From Bacteroides sp. (GTDB lineage Bacteria; Bacteroidota; Bacteroidia; Bacteroidales; Bacteroidaceae), in the NCBI GenBank assembly GCA_015060765.1, contig SUXW01000018.1, positions 1 to 62,976 on the forward strand: DNA of 62,976 nucleotides, in the 5' to 3' direction. This document shows positions 7,500 to 17,608 of this stretch, piece after piece. A model generated the notes under the pieces. That model searched no databases, was not told the DNA's origin, and was given only the letters and a program-made list of their open reading frames with translations. The position numbers were made by a program, and so were the translations under genes. Every line of letters starts with the position of its first letter. Position 1 is the stretch's first letter.

Positions 7500-10454
7500 T
7501 TAAGCCTTTTCTTCTTCTTTAATCTTATTGCCCATAGTCAAATAGGCCACAGGAGCAGCGAAGAACAAAGAACCGCATGTACCGAATACTACACCAAGAA
7601 TCATAGCGAATGCGAAGCTGCGGATGCTGTCACCACCAAGGATGAAGATACACAATAACACGATCAATGTACTTACGGATGTATTGATAGTACGAGCCAA
7701 TGTAGTGTTCAATGAATCGTTGAACAACTGCTGGCGGTCGCGCTTCGGATACAAACCGAAGAATTCACGAATACGGTCGAATACTACCACCTTATCGTTG
7801 ATAGAATAACCGATAGCCGTCAAAATAGCACCGATAAATGTCTGGTCGATTTCCAAAGAGAACGGAGCCCATGTATGGCACAATGAATACATACCCATAA
7901 TCATCAACACTTCGACAACCAATGAAGCTGTTGCACCAACCGAGTAAGCAATGTTACGGAAACGCAACAAGATATATGCACCGATAGCAATCAAAGCCAA
8001 TACGATAGACCATACAGCTGAAGTTTTGATATCATCAGCGATACTTGGACCTACCTTCTGTGAACTGATGATAGAACCACCGGTACGGTTTTCACGGTCA
8101 ATGAATATTTCCAATGTAGTACCTTCACCCAACAATTTACCTTCTTTCAAAGCATCGTAGATGAATGCTTCCACTTCAGAATCGATAGTAGCCGATTCTT
8201 CATTGATACGATAGTTGGTAGTGATACGGATAGTCTTCTTGTCTGTTCCCAAAGCGATAGCTTGTACATTGTCTTCAGTAATCTTAGTTCTAAGCAAATC
8301 GCGTACTGTTTCAGGTTCTACCTGCTGTTCAAACTGAACTACAAAGTTACGTCCACCAGTAAAATCAATACTCTGTGCCAAACCACGAACGAAGAAAGAT
8401 ACGATAGAAATAACAACAATAGCACCGAAAATAGCGAATGAACGCTTGTAGCTACCCATAAAGTTATACTTAGTACCCTGCATCAAGTTCTTGGAAAGAC
8501 CTGTAGTAAATGTCAAATTCAACCACTTATCCTTACCCATACGCCATTCGTATACAATACGTGTCAAGAACACAGCTGTAAAGAATGAACAGAGGATACC
8601 GATAATCAAAGTAGTGGCAAAACCACGGATAGGACCAGTACCGAAGTTGAACAGGATGATACCGGTAATGATAGATGTCAAGTTAGAGTCGAAGATAGCC
8701 GAGAACGCATTGGAATAACCATCAGCCAAAGCAGCCTTCACTGTCTTACCAGCTCTCAATTCTTCCTTGGTACGTTCGTAAATCAACACGTTGGCATCCA
8801 CCGCCATACCGAGTGACAACACCATACCGGCAATACCCGACATAGTCAAAGCAGCCTGAAATGAAGTAAGGATACCTAAAGTAAAGAAGAAATTCACGAA
8901 CAATGCACAGTTGGCTACCATACCCGGAATAACACCATACATAGCGCACATGTAAACCATCAACAGAACCAAAGCCACTACGAATGAGATAATACCTTGG
9001 TTAATAGATTCCTGACCAAGTGACGGACCTACGATGTCTTCTTGAACGATACGTGCAGGAGCCGGCATCTTACCAGACTTCAATACGTTGGCCAAGTCGA
9101 GTGTTTCTTCCGGAGTAAAGCTACCAGAGATTTGTGAGTTACCACCAGTGATTTCACCGTTTACGTTCGGAGCACTGTATACATAGCCATCCAATACGAT
9201 AGCGATAGCACGACCGATATTGTTCTTAGTCAATACAGCCCAACGACGAGAACCGTCTGTGTTCATAGACATACCCACACAAGGATTGTTGTATTGATCA
9301 TACTCATTACGTGCATCAGTGATTACATCACCTTCCAATGGAGCCTTACCGTTGCGTTCTGTTACCTTGATGGCATACAATTGGAACAATTGACCGGCCT
9401 TATCCATAGCTTTAACATCCCATTTCAAGCTGAGGTCTCTCGGAAGGATAGCTTGAGCTTCCTTCATGGCCAACAACTTGTTCACTTCTGCTGTATCTCT
9501 ATGGTTAGCAACACCTACCACTGCACCATAGCCACCAAACTGAAGAATGGAAGCCAACGGATGTTCCTTCTTCATTTGAGCCAAAGCAGCTTCGTTATTC
9601 ACTGTTTCGCCCTTTAAGGCAGCTGTCAAACTATCGGTAGCCGAAACAGATTCCGCAGCAGTTTCCGTTTCAACTGCTTCTTCATCTGAAGCAACAGCCA
9701 ACACTTCACGCAATTTGCTGTCTACCGCCTGCAATGACGGAACAATTTCTTCTGAATTATAAGTTTCCCAAAATTCAAGGTTAGCGGAACCTTGGAGCAA
9801 CTTACGTACACGTTCGGGTTCTTTAATTCCCGGAAGTTCTACCATGATACGTCCCATGCTTCCTTCCAAAGACTGGATGTTCGGCTGAGCCACACCAAAA
9901 CGGTCAATACGAGTACGGAGTACATTGTAAGAGTTGTCGATAGCAGCTTTAACTTCTTCACGCAACACCTTTTCCACTTCAGCATCCGTACTGCGAGTGT
10001 TCACCTTGTCCTTCAATTGTTGAGTGGCGAACAATTCAGCCAATGTTCCTTGTGGAGCCTGTTTCTTGTACTCATTGACAAATAAAGTAATGAAATCGTC
10101 TTGACTGGTTACAGCTTGCTTGGCAGCCGTTGATACTGCGTTGTTGAATGCTTCGTCACTCTTGTGGTCTGCCAATGCTTTCACTACATCAGGAACAGAT
10201 ACTTCCAAGATAACGTTCATACCACCTTTCAGGTCCAGCCCCAGACCAATTTCCATCTCACGACATTGTTTCAGTGTATATGCACCCAACCAAACCTTTT
10301 CATTCTGTACAGAATCAAGGTAATGTGCTTCTCCCTTCGGATCTTCTGCAGCCTTGTTCATGTGATGACGAGTCACAAAAGAGAACGAAAGATAGAACAA
10401 ACATACAAGGGTCAGTAATACAGCGAAAACCTTTACAAATCCTTTGTTTTGCAT
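7500..10454 (-). CDS. secDF: protein translocase SecDF fusion
   Basis: A 984-residue inner-membrane RND-type protein that uses the proton gradient to help pull secretory proteins through SecYEG. An N-terminal membrane segment (about 7-27) precedes the SecD motif LGLDLKGGMNVILEV (about 72-86). The SecD membrane half carries MAVDANVLIYERTKEE and the SecF half carries IDFTGG and INDKVVVFDRIRE. Fusion into a single chain is the normal state in Bacteroidetes. It is monocistronic, bounded by its own terminator. Confidence 0.96.
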   Translation of the reverse strand: MQNKGFVKVFAVLLTLVCLFYLSFSFVTRHHMNKAAEDPKGEAHYLDSVQNEKVWLGAYTLKQCREMEIGLGLDLKGGMNVILEVSVPDVVKALADHKSDEAFNNAVSTAAKQAVTSQDDFITLFVNEYKKQAPQGTLAELFATQQLKDKVNTRSTDAEVEKVLREEVKAAIDNSYNVLRTRIDRFGVAQPNIQSLEGSMGRIMVELPGIKEPERVRKLLQGSANLEFWETYNSEEIVPSLQAVDSKLREVLAVASDEEAVETETAAESVSATDSLTAALKGETVNNEAALAQMKKEHPLASILQFGGYGAVVGVANHRDTAEVNKLLAMKEAQAILPRDLSLKWDVKAMDKAGQLFQLYAIKVTERNGKAPLEGDVITDARNEYDQYNNPCVGMSMNTDGSRRWAVLTKNNIGRAIAIVLDGYVYSAPNVNGEITGGNSQISGSFTPEETLDLANVLKSGKMPAPARIVQEDIVGPSLGQESINQGIISFVVALVLLMVYMCAMYGVIPGMVANCALFVNFFFTLGILTSFQAALTMSGIAGMVLSLGMAVDANVLIYERTKEELRAGKTVKAALADGYSNAFSAIFDSNLTSIITGIILFNFGTGPIRGFATTLIIGILCSFFTAVFLTRIVYEWRMGKDKWLNLTFTTGLSKNLMQGTKYNFMGSYKRSFAIFGAIVVISIVSFFVRGLAQSIDFTGGRNFVVQFEQQVEPETVRDLLRTKITEDNVQAIALGTDKKTIRITTNYRINEESATIDSEVEAFIYDALKEGKLLGEGTTLEIFIDRENRTGGSIISSQKVGPSIADDIKTSAVWSIVLALIAIGAYILLRFRNIAYSVGATASLVVEVLMIMGMYSLCHTWAPFSLEIDQTFIGAILTAIGYSINDKVVVFDRIREFFGLYPKRDRQQLFNDSLNTTLARTINTSVSTLIVLLCIFILGGDSIRSFAFAMILGVVFGTCGSLFFAAPVAYLTMGNKIKEEEKA

Positions 10455-10607
10455 CTTGATTTAATTTATTATTTTATAGTTTATTTGATTCCTAATTTAT
10501 ACAAGGTTGCAAATATAGGATTTTTTTCACAAACCAACGGAAATTAAAGGAAATATTTAACTTTCAAGAAGGAAAAATAAAGGTAAAAGAAGAGTTTCAG
10601 CCCTATT

Positions 10608-11696
10608 TCACTCCTCATTTAAGGATATATAGCACCAAACGGGATAGTGATCTGAAGCTTTGATGGAACGGTCGACCACACAATCATAGGCTTTTAGATT
10701 GGGGCTCAACAGGATGTGGTCAATACGGAAATAGAAACGGTTGCGGTTATAGGAAATGCCCAATCCATTGCCCGATTCTACAAATGCATCATTCAAATTT
10801 TGGGTAAGCACTCTATGGGAATAAGAAATGGGAGAATCATTGAAATCACCACAAACAATTATTTTTTTTCCGGCAGATTCATTGATAATGGAAGCCAATG
10901 CATCGGCTTGGGAAGCACGAACCACAGAAGCTTCTGCCAACTTCTTCAACAATTGCTTGCCGCCCGAAGTCAGGTTTTGCTTATTGGGATCGTCCAACAT
11001 ATTGGAATATACTTCCTTGTCGACCTCTGCTATTTTATTCGATTCCAAATGATTGTTGATTATCAGCAACGTATCTTCATTTACTTTGACCTGATAGGCA
11101 ATAGCACCATTCGTTCTGCTTCCCATTTTGATGGGAGTAGCCGATAGAATGGGGTAACGTGAAAAGATGCCCAATCCATTCAATCCGTTTGCAAAAGAAT
11201 GGTAATGTCTGTATTTATAACTACGCAATGCATAAGTAATGTCCTGCTGTTTCAGTTTCCCACCCCAAATGTACTCTTGCAGACAAATGATATCAGCCTT
11301 GCTGTTCAGCAGATAGTCCAAGACTTCATTGGAAGATTCCTTCTTGTGTGGTTGCCTTTCGGCAAAAGCCATCGTATTGTAAGAAAGGAATTTAATGGCT
11401 CCATCCGGTTTTTCTTCGGCAAATAGGTTCAAAGGAGTATAGGTACGGATACTCCCCCAACAACAAACAAAAGCCAATATAGGAAGAAAGGCAAATTTTC
11501 GATATATCAGCAACCAGAAGAACAAGAACAATAAATTGGCTGCAAGAAAAACAGGAAAAGCAAGTCCGGCGCAAGACAATATGGGAAAAGATGATGGATT
11601 CAAATAAGGGCTATAAGCCGACAAGAGCATCAATCCTGCTACAACAGCATTGATGCACAACAACATCCACCCTAGCAATCTCCCTATATACTTCAT
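10608..11696 (-). CDS. membrane-anchored endonuclease/exonuclease/phosphatase family protein
   Basis: A 362-residue protein with about three N-terminal membrane segments (residues 8-85) and then an EEP metal-dependent hydrolase domain. FLSYNTMAF, ICLQEYIWG (metal Glu), NNHLES, CGDFNDSP and the C-terminal SDHYPVW (catalytic His) appear in the expected order. The family includes DNase I, sphingomyelinase and inositol phosphatase, so the substrate is unknown. It is the last gene of an operon with two rhomboid genes, 3 nt after the upstream one, which suggests an envelope role. Confidence 0.88.
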   Translation of the reverse strand: MKYIGRLLGWMLLCINAVVAGLMLLSAYSPYLNPSSFPILSCAGLAFPVFLAANLLFLFFWLLIYRKFAFLPILAFVCCWGSIRTYTPLNLFAEEKPDGAIKFLSYNTMAFAERQPHKKESSNEVLDYLLNSKADIICLQEYIWGGKLKQQDITYALRSYKYRHYHSFANGLNGLGIFSRYPILSATPIKMGSRTNGAIAYQVKVNEDTLLIINNHLESNKIAEVDKEVYSNMLDDPNKQNLTSGGKQLLKKLAEASVVRASQADALASIINESAGKKIIVCGDFNDSPISYSHRVLTQNLNDAFVESGNGLGISYNRNRFYFRIDHILLSPNLKAYDCVVDRSIKASDHYPVWCYISLNEE

Positions 11697-11699
11697 AAA

Positions 11700-12593
11700 T
11701 TATCGTTTACTTGCATCAAACAGGCGTTTCTTTTCCTCGGTAGTCAAGCTCTGATAGCCCGATTTTTTCAATTTATCCAAGATGCGGTCTACTTCCTCAT
11801 CCTGTTCTTTTTTACGGGCATTGTACTCATAATCTTTCGCACGACCTCCATAATGAACTTCCATTTTAGGTTTCTTGGAGACACGTTGTATTCTAAATCC
11901 ACCCGAAATCCAGTCAATGGCACCATTTATCCATTTCGTTACATCAGTACCCTTGCGAAGACCGGCGGCAAACCACCACCCAGCCAACGCACCTCCCAAA
12001 TGAGCGATGTGTCCTCCTGCATTGTTCGAAGTGACAAACAATAAATCGGTTACAACCATAACCAACGCCAAATACTTCAACCGGACCTGACCGAACAGCA
12101 ACAAGTTTACCCTATATTCCGGATTACGGACCGCTGTAGCAATGACAATGGCCAAAACGGAAGCCGAAGCACCCAACAGATAGGAACCATACAAATAAGA
12201 TTCAAAATAGGGAAAGAAGTTATAGGCAACCATATATAACAAACCGCCACAAAATCCACCCAAGAAATACAACCCACGGAAATGGCGAGCAGAAAAAAAC
12301 ATCAGGAACAACTGTCCGAAGCTGTACAACCATAACATATTGAACAGCAAATGCAGAATTCCCGCATGAAGAAACATATACGTCACTATCGACCAGGGTT
12401 GCTTAATAAATTGCGGCAACCAGGCCGGAAGCTCCAGCCACTCCATCCATGAGCTCTTGCCTACATTAAACAACATACCCACAATAGCCACCAAAGCCGT
12501 TACTACAAATATACCTATATTAATATAGATAAATTGCTGGCTGATGCTTCCTCTACGGAAATCGTTTTTCAAATCAGTAATAAAACTGCCCAT
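11700..12593 (-). CDS. rhomboid family intramembrane serine protease, charged C-terminal tail
   Basis: A 297-residue membrane protein with about six transmembrane segments in the first 210 residues. The catalytic Ser is probably S143 in LGASASV and the catalytic His H198 in GGHIAHLGGALAG. The usual GxSG motif is GASA here, so activity is likely but not certain. Residues 215-297 form a soluble, charged tail (KKEQDEEVDRILDKLKKSGY) that is common in Bacteroidetes rhomboids. It overlaps the upstream rhomboid by 20 nt, so they are translationally coupled. Confidence 0.88.
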   Translation of the reverse strand: MGSFITDLKNDFRRGSISQQFIYINIGIFVVTALVAIVGMLFNVGKSSWMEWLELPAWLPQFIKQPWSIVTYMFLHAGILHLLFNMLWLYSFGQLFLMFFSARHFRGLYFLGGFCGGLLYMVAYNFFPYFESYLYGSYLLGASASVLAIVIATAVRNPEYRVNLLLFGQVRLKYLALVMVVTDLLFVTSNNAGGHIAHLGGALAGWWFAAGLRKGTDVTKWINGAIDWISGGFRIQRVSKKPKMEVHYGGRAKDYEYNARKKEQDEEVDRILDKLKKSGYQSLTTEEKKRLFDASKR

Positions 12594-13245
12594 TGTTCTT
12601 TTTCCAATATAATATCAATAACAGTCCGAATAACATTCCACCCAAATGAGCGAAGTGTGCAATTCCATCACCGGCTCTACTCATACCCAACAGCAATTCT
12701 ATGACAGCATAACCGATAACAAAATACTTGGCTTTAATAGGGAACGGTATAGGAAATACGAACATCTGGCTATTAGGGAACAACATGCCGAAAGCCAAAA
12801 GAATGCCATAAACCGCTCCTGATGCACCTACCGTATTCATCATATTCAAATAATCCGACATCGGTATAATGCCAAATCCAGTATCAACCTGCTGATAATC
12901 CTGCAACACCATTACATATTCCCCATATTGTACCAATTCTTGTATCAATCCCGCACCGATACCACACACCATATAATATATAAGGAAACGCTTACCTCCC
13001 CAAACATGTTCAAGTGTACGACCAAACATCCATACAGCAAACATATTGAAGAAAATATGTTCCAAATTGGCATGCATGAACATATAAGTTATCAATTGCC
13101 ACAACTTAAAATCGGATGCCATGAAGAAATGCAGCCCACAAATCCCATTAAGATCGAAACCGTATTTTTCTCCTACAACGGCACCGAAGAAGCACAACAC
13201 ATTGATAATTAGCAGATTTTTCGTTACTGTAGGTAAATTATTCAT
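12574..13245 (-). CDS. rhomboid family intramembrane serine protease
   Basis: A 223-residue compact six-TM rhomboid. The motif is GASGAVYG (S142) with catalytic His in AHFAHLGGMLFG (H200). The HxxxN-type motif HANLEHIFFNMFAVWMFG (about 58-75) is also present. It cleaves transmembrane substrates within the membrane; substrates are unknown. It is first in a three-gene operon with the second rhomboid and the EEP-family protein. The start ATG at 13245 is well placed. Confidence 0.92.
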   Translation of the reverse strand: MNNLPTVTKNLLIINVLCFFGAVVGEKYGFDLNGICGLHFFMASDFKLWQLITYMFMHANLEHIFFNMFAVWMFGRTLEHVWGGKRFLIYYMVCGIGAGLIQELVQYGEYVMVLQDYQQVDTGFGIIPMSDYLNMMNTVGASGAVYGILLAFGMLFPNSQMFVFPIPFPIKAKYFVIGYAVIELLLGMSRAGDGIAHFAHLGGMLFGLLLILYWKKNNGQFYY

Positions 13246-13330
13246 AAATAGTCCAGTTTATTAACATTACGGATGCAAAATTACAATTTTATTCGGTTAT
13301 TGAAGAGCATTGGCTACTTTCTTGCACTTT

Positions 13331-14377
13331 TTAAACAATAATTCCTCCTCCCAATACCATTTCTTCCTTATAAAAGACTGCCGCCTGACCGGAAGCTATA
13401 GCCGTAAGAGGCTCTTGTAAGGCGACCGACAATGTACCATCCGGCAGCAACGTCACCCAACAACGGTTGGCTTGTTTCCGATAGCGTATCTTTACTATCA
13501 CATCCTCTTTTTCCAACAACAAATCCGGACATACAATGTTCCAGTCTTTCAGTGTCATTCCCATTTTTTCCAACGATTTCAAATCACCCAATACCACCTT
13601 ATTTTCATTGGGAACAATCTCCTTGACAAATACAGCACGGTTCAAATCAATGCCCAACCCTCGCCGCTGACCAATTGTATAAAAGGGATATCCTTCATGT
13701 CTGGCTATGTAGTTTCCCTGTTCATCGTAAAACTTACCGGATTGGATAAACCCTTCAGGTACTTGCTTCCGCAAAAACGAACGATAATCCATGGGGCAGA
13801 AACATACACCGATACTGTCCTTTTTACGAGCGGCTTTCAAGAACCCCCGTTCCTCGGCTATTTCCCGCACTCGGGTTTTAGTGAGTTCGCCCATGGGAAG
13901 AATCATACGTTCCAAGATCGTTTGCGAAAGTCCCCAAAGGAAAAAAGACTGGTCTTTATCGGAATCGGCTCCTTTCGTTATGTAATATTTATCTCCAACA
14001 TGCACTTTCTGCACATAATGCCCGGTAGCAACGTAATAAATCCCCCTTTCATCGGCCATTTTGACCAACAAAGGCCATTTCAGACGATTATTACATAGCG
14101 TACAGGGTACGGGAGTATGCCCCGACATATATTCCTTTACAAAATAATCAATGATTTGTTCGCGGAACATTTTCCTTGCATCATACACCAAATGGTCTAT
14201 ACCCAACCTTTCACACAGTTCACGCGCATCATCCAGATAACTTCTATCCTCATCCTTTTCATAGAAACGAAAAGTAATACCAGTTACTTCGTATCCGGCA
14301 TCCTTCAATAGGAGGGCAGCCACCGAACTGTCTGTTCCCCCACTCATTCCCAATAGCACTTTATTGTTTGGTTTCAT
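13331..14377 (-). CDS. mnmA: tRNA 2-thiouridine(34) synthase MnmA
   Basis: A 348-residue ATP-pyrophosphatase that thiolates U34 of tRNAs for Lys, Glu and Gln. The PP-loop [15 protein letters not shown] is at about 11-25. The catalytic cysteines lie in [14 protein letters not shown] (near 98) and [12 protein letters not shown] (near 195). The C-terminal EF-Tu-like barrel is present. A TTG one codon upstream is possible, but the ATG at 14377 is preferred. It is separate from the arabinan locus beside it. Confidence 0.96.
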   Translation of the reverse strand: MKPNNKVLLGMSGGTDSSVAALLLKDAGYEVTGITFRFYEKDEDRSYLDDARELCERLGIDHLVYDARKMFREQIIDYFVKEYMSGHTPVPCTLCNNRLKWPLLVKMADERGIYYVATGHYVQKVHVGDKYYITKGADSDKDQSFFLWGLSQTILERMILPMGELTKTRVREIAEERGFLKAARKKDSIGVCFCPMDYRSFLRKQVPEGFIQSGKFYDEQGNYIARHEGYPFYTIGQRRGLGIDLNRAVFVKEIVPNENKVVLGDLKSLEKMGMTLKDWNIVCPDLLLEKEDVIVKIRYRKQANRCWVTLLPDGTLSVALQEPLTAIASGQAAVFYKEEMVLGGGIIV

Positions 14378-14435
14378 CAATGTACAAAGATAGACAATTT
14401 ATATTCACAACCTCCATAGACTGGAAGTTATATCA

Positions 14436-14470
14436 ATAAAAAAGGAGATTGCGATAAGCAATCCCCTCTT
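14436..14470 (-). terminator. terminator of the GH51-GH43 operon
   Basis: A stem formed by about 14444-14452 and 14458-14466 with a 5-nt loop is followed on the minus strand by a T-rich run (CTCCTTTTTTATTG). It lies just past the GH43 stop at 14491. Confidence 0.8.
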
Positions 14471-14490
14471 TCAATGTTTATTTCCTGCGA

Positions 14491-15447
14491 TTATTGCACT
14501 CCTTCTGATGTCATAACCATCCGCTTAATGGTGCCGTCTTCGTTGTAATACAACCGGTCAGCACAAATGGAACGACGAAATCCACAACCATCCGGATTGA
14601 TTCCTCCATTGTGATAAATGAAATACCATTCACCATTGAATTCAATGATAGACTGATGATTGGTATTTGAATTTCCCGCAATTTCATTCAGAATACCTTT
14701 GTATTCCCACGGTCCATTGATATTTTTGCTCATGGCATAACATATTTTTTCAGGGAATTCCGAAGCAAACGACAGATAATACCAATCGCCCCGTTTATGA
14801 ATCCAAGGCGCTTCGGTAAAACGAGGAAGATGAATGGGTTTGATAGGACCTTCCAATTCTATCATGTTCTTTTTCAGTTTGGCATAATAGCACTGGGTAT
14901 TCCCCCAAAACAGATAAGCCTGACCATCATCATCAATCCATACAGTAGGGTCGATATCATCCCAAAAGATTTGAGTATACTCGGTAGTCATACTATTCGT
15001 TATCAGCGCAGATCCCCGTGCATCCTTAAAAGGTCCTGTAGGAGAATCCGACACCGCCACTCCAATGGATTTTCCTGGGTCAGTCTTATGCTCTACGGTA
15101 ACATACCAATAAAACTTACCATCCCGTTCTATCACTTGGCTGGCCCATGCTTCCCCTTTGGCCCATTCAAAACTTTTGGCTTGCAATTTGTACGAATATT
15201 CTTGAAATGTTTTCATGTCTTTGGTAGACAAGATACACCATTCATTCATCAGATAAAACTGTTTGGGAGCCGGACATTCATCGTGACCTGCATAGATATA
15301 AAGTGTACCATCGTGCACCAATGCAGCAGGATCACCCAGATATTTATAATTTACTATCGGATTGCCTTTGGCTACAAAAGTCGTATCTACTTGAGCGGCG
15401 ACCGATACAGTCGCCGCCAACAATAGAGTAGTAAACAATACCTTCAT
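14491..15447 (-). CDS. GH43 glycosidase (probable alpha-L-arabinofuranosidase)
   Basis: A 318-residue five-bladed beta-propeller hydrolase with signal peptide MKVLFTTLLLAATVSVAAQ, so probably periplasmic. The catalytic triad is readable: base Asp in KYLGDPAALVH, pKa modulator in DDIDPTVWID and acid Glu in FTEAPWIHKRGDWYYL. The ATG at 15447 is chosen over an upstream in-frame start because it begins the signal peptide and follows the GH51 stop by one base. It is co-transcribed with GH51 and would trim arabinose from oligosaccharides. Xylosidase activity is the main alternative. Confidence 0.88.
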   Translation of the reverse strand: MKVLFTTLLLAATVSVAAQVDTTFVAKGNPIVNYKYLGDPAALVHDGTLYIYAGHDECPAPKQFYLMNEWCILSTKDMKTFQEYSYKLQAKSFEWAKGEAWASQVIERDGKFYWYVTVEHKTDPGKSIGVAVSDSPTGPFKDARGSALITNSMTTEYTQIFWDDIDPTVWIDDDGQAYLFWGNTQCYYAKLKKNMIELEGPIKPIHLPRFTEAPWIHKRGDWYYLSFASEFPEKICYAMSKNINGPWEYKGILNEIAGNSNTNHQSIIEFNGEWYFIYHNGGINPDGCGFRRSICADRLYYNEDGTIKRMVMTSEGVQ

Positions 15448-15448
15448 C

Positions 15449-17422
15449 TTATTCTTTAGTAAATTTATAGATAGCAAATGTCTTGGCACCCAATTCAACA
15501 TTGAATTCATTACCCTCAATATTTACAGCGCTTTCCTTCGGAAGAACAACATTCGGATGATCTACCGTATTGTCGGCTTCCAAATTATCTGAATGGAAAA
15601 CGATACACTTACCATGAGTCAATTTGTTCTTTTTCTTCAAACCGGCGAAATTCAAGCTAATTGGTTGCACTTTATCGGAAGTATTGATTACTTTCACGAT
15701 GTATTCCTTTGTATTGTTGTCCCAAACAGCACTTGCGAACAAGCCATCCTGTCCTTCCTGACCACCAACTGGTTTCTTGTCCATTGTCAAAGGAATGACA
15801 TGAGTACCTTTGTTGTGTGAATACAATTGTTGTACATAATAGCTACAAGTACGGACAGATCTCAAATTGTCAAACCATATCATATCCGGTCGCCATTGCC
15901 AACCTTCCACGTGAGCAAAAAGAGGAGCATAAGTAGCCATATGCACAATGTCGGCATTGCGTTCAATGTTTGTCATAAATGCAGCTTCCAACAAGGCAGC
16001 ATGGAAATGATTCCATTTCTTACCCTTACCGTGACAAGCGTATTCACCGGCAAATACCTTCGGGCCTTTGCGGTCGTACTTGTCGTAACGCATACCTTCG
16101 GCAAGGAACCATGATTCAGGACGATAGAAATGTTCGTCAACCAAATCTACTTTCAGTTTCTTCATTTCCGGCCACAAATAATCAAACTGGTCGCCTTCCG
16201 AGTTAGGGCCGGAACTACCAATGATATTCATCTCTGGATATGCTTTACGAATGGCATCTACAAATGGCTTGAGATGTTCAGGATATTCAGGACCCCATTG
16301 TTCATTACCGATACCGATAAACTTCAAATTGAATGGTTCCGGATGTCCCATTTCTGCACGCAGTTTACCCCAAGTAGTATTGATGTCTCCATTGGCAAAT
16401 TCAATCAAATCCAATGCATCTTGAATATAACTACCCAAATCGCATACCTTCACATGAGCTTCTTCGCTTTCGTTCTGAAACTGACAAGCCAAACCACAAC
16501 TCAATACCGGCAATGGTTCTGCACCGATTTCTTCCGACAACAAGAAAAATTCATAGAAACCAAGACCGTATGATTGGAAATAGTCAGGGAAGAAACGGTG
16601 TGGGAAAGTATAATGCCAACGGTTTTCATTCAACGGACGGTTTTCAACGGGGCCTACTGATTTTTTCCAATCATAGCGGCTTTCAAGATCTGTACCTTCA
16701 ACGATACAACCACCGGGGAAACGGAACACGCCCGGTTTGATATCACGAAGTGCTTCTACCAAGTCTTTACGCAAACCATTTTTACGACCTTTCCAGGTAT
16801 CAATAGGGAACAAGGAAACATGTTCCAAATCGACGGTACCTGGAGATGCAAGGAAGATACGCAGATGAGCTTTAGGTTCTGTAACCGGAGCTTTTAGCAC
16901 CACTTCATACTGTTTCCATTCATTGGATTGGATATTCACGTCTGTAGCAACCAGTACTTGAGTTTCTCCCATAGAATCATTGTCTATGATTTCAACTCTG
17001 ATCTTCTGGTTTGCACCACGCGCCCATACAGAGAAACGATAGTCGGCTCCTTCTTTAATAGCAATACCAAAAAAACCTTCATTTTCAATACCTGTACGCT
17101 TATGAGCATGTCCCGGATCATTCAAACGGACATAATGTGGATTACGGTCGAAAGGACCGTCGTCCATCAATTTCACTTTACCGAAAGTAGCCCATCCCAT
17201 GAAGTTCTGTGGAAATTCAAATGAACGGTTCTTGACCATTTCAGCATAAAGACCACCGTCGGCTCCATAGTTGATATCTTCAAAGAAAAGTCCATACATG
17301 GTTGGCTGAATTTCAGCTCCCATTTTATTGGTTTGTACAACCATCTGATGAACATTTTGTGCATTCAACATCATCCCAGCCGACAAGGCGAAGACAGACA
17401 AAATTGTTTTATGTAATTTCAT
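15449..17422 (-). CDS. GH51 alpha-L-arabinofuranosidase
   Basis: A 657-residue secreted enzyme with signal peptide MKLHKTILSVFALSAGMMLNAQ. An N-terminal beta-sandwich insertion (about 80-215), CBM4/9-like in placement, precedes the (beta/alpha)8 barrel. The acid/base Glu is in FIGIGNEQWGPEYPEHLKPF and the nucleophile is probably the Glu in VFAGEYACHG. It releases terminal arabinofuranose from arabinan oligosaccharides. It is the first gene of the minus-strand arm of the locus, behind a promoter with the paired TTGTCC repeats. Confidence 0.93.
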   Translation of the reverse strand: MKLHKTILSVFALSAGMMLNAQNVHQMVVQTNKMGAEIQPTMYGLFFEDINYGADGGLYAEMVKNRSFEFPQNFMGWATFGKVKLMDDGPFDRNPHYVRLNDPGHAHKRTGIENEGFFGIAIKEGADYRFSVWARGANQKIRVEIIDNDSMGETQVLVATDVNIQSNEWKQYEVVLKAPVTEPKAHLRIFLASPGTVDLEHVSLFPIDTWKGRKNGLRKDLVEALRDIKPGVFRFPGGCIVEGTDLESRYDWKKSVGPVENRPLNENRWHYTFPHRFFPDYFQSYGLGFYEFFLLSEEIGAEPLPVLSCGLACQFQNESEEAHVKVCDLGSYIQDALDLIEFANGDINTTWGKLRAEMGHPEPFNLKFIGIGNEQWGPEYPEHLKPFVDAIRKAYPEMNIIGSSGPNSEGDQFDYLWPEMKKLKVDLVDEHFYRPESWFLAEGMRYDKYDRKGPKVFAGEYACHGKGKKWNHFHAALLEAAFMTNIERNADIVHMATYAPLFAHVEGWQWRPDMIWFDNLRSVRTCSYYVQQLYSHNKGTHVIPLTMDKKPVGGQEGQDGLFASAVWDNNTKEYIVKVINTSDKVQPISLNFAGLKKKNKLTHGKCIVFHSDNLEADNTVDHPNVVLPKESAVNIEGNEFNVELGAKTFAIYKFTKE

Positions 17423-17452
17423 GGTAATATAATTAGTTAATATTAATTGTTA

Positions 17453-17510
17453 CAAATATCAGACTATTTACATAAGCCTAAGAGGACAATAGTGCATGAA
17501 TGGTGGACAA
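17453..17510 (-). promoter_or_regulatory. GH51 promoter with paired HTCS-type operator
   Basis: Read on the minus strand, TTGTCCAC (17503-17510) and TTGTCCTC (17482-17489) are spaced 21 bp. They are followed after 21 bp by the -7-like box GATATTTG (17453-17460). The same geometry occurs upstream of susC at 22015-22072. Confidence 0.68.
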
Positions 17511-17567
17511 TTAGCACAACATTCATAAAAAGAGAAGATTCATTTCTTACAAATACAATAAAAAATA

Positions 17568-17590
17568 TAACTTTGTCCAATAATTATTGG
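17568..17590 (+). promoter_or_regulatory. HTCS promoter box and palindrome
   Basis: A perfect -7 box TAACTTTG (17568-17575) is followed immediately by the 14-bp perfect palindrome CCAATAATTATTGG (17577-17590), 18 nt ahead of the ATG at 17609. The palindrome is placed to act as an operator or to affect translation. Confidence 0.5.
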
Positions 17591-17608
17591 TCAAATCTAC
17601 GAAAAACA

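Noticed and set aside
17447..17608. Upstream extension of the HTCS protein by 54 codons
   Set aside because: It crosses the GH51/HTCS operator and promoter region and precedes an evident signal sequence at 17609.
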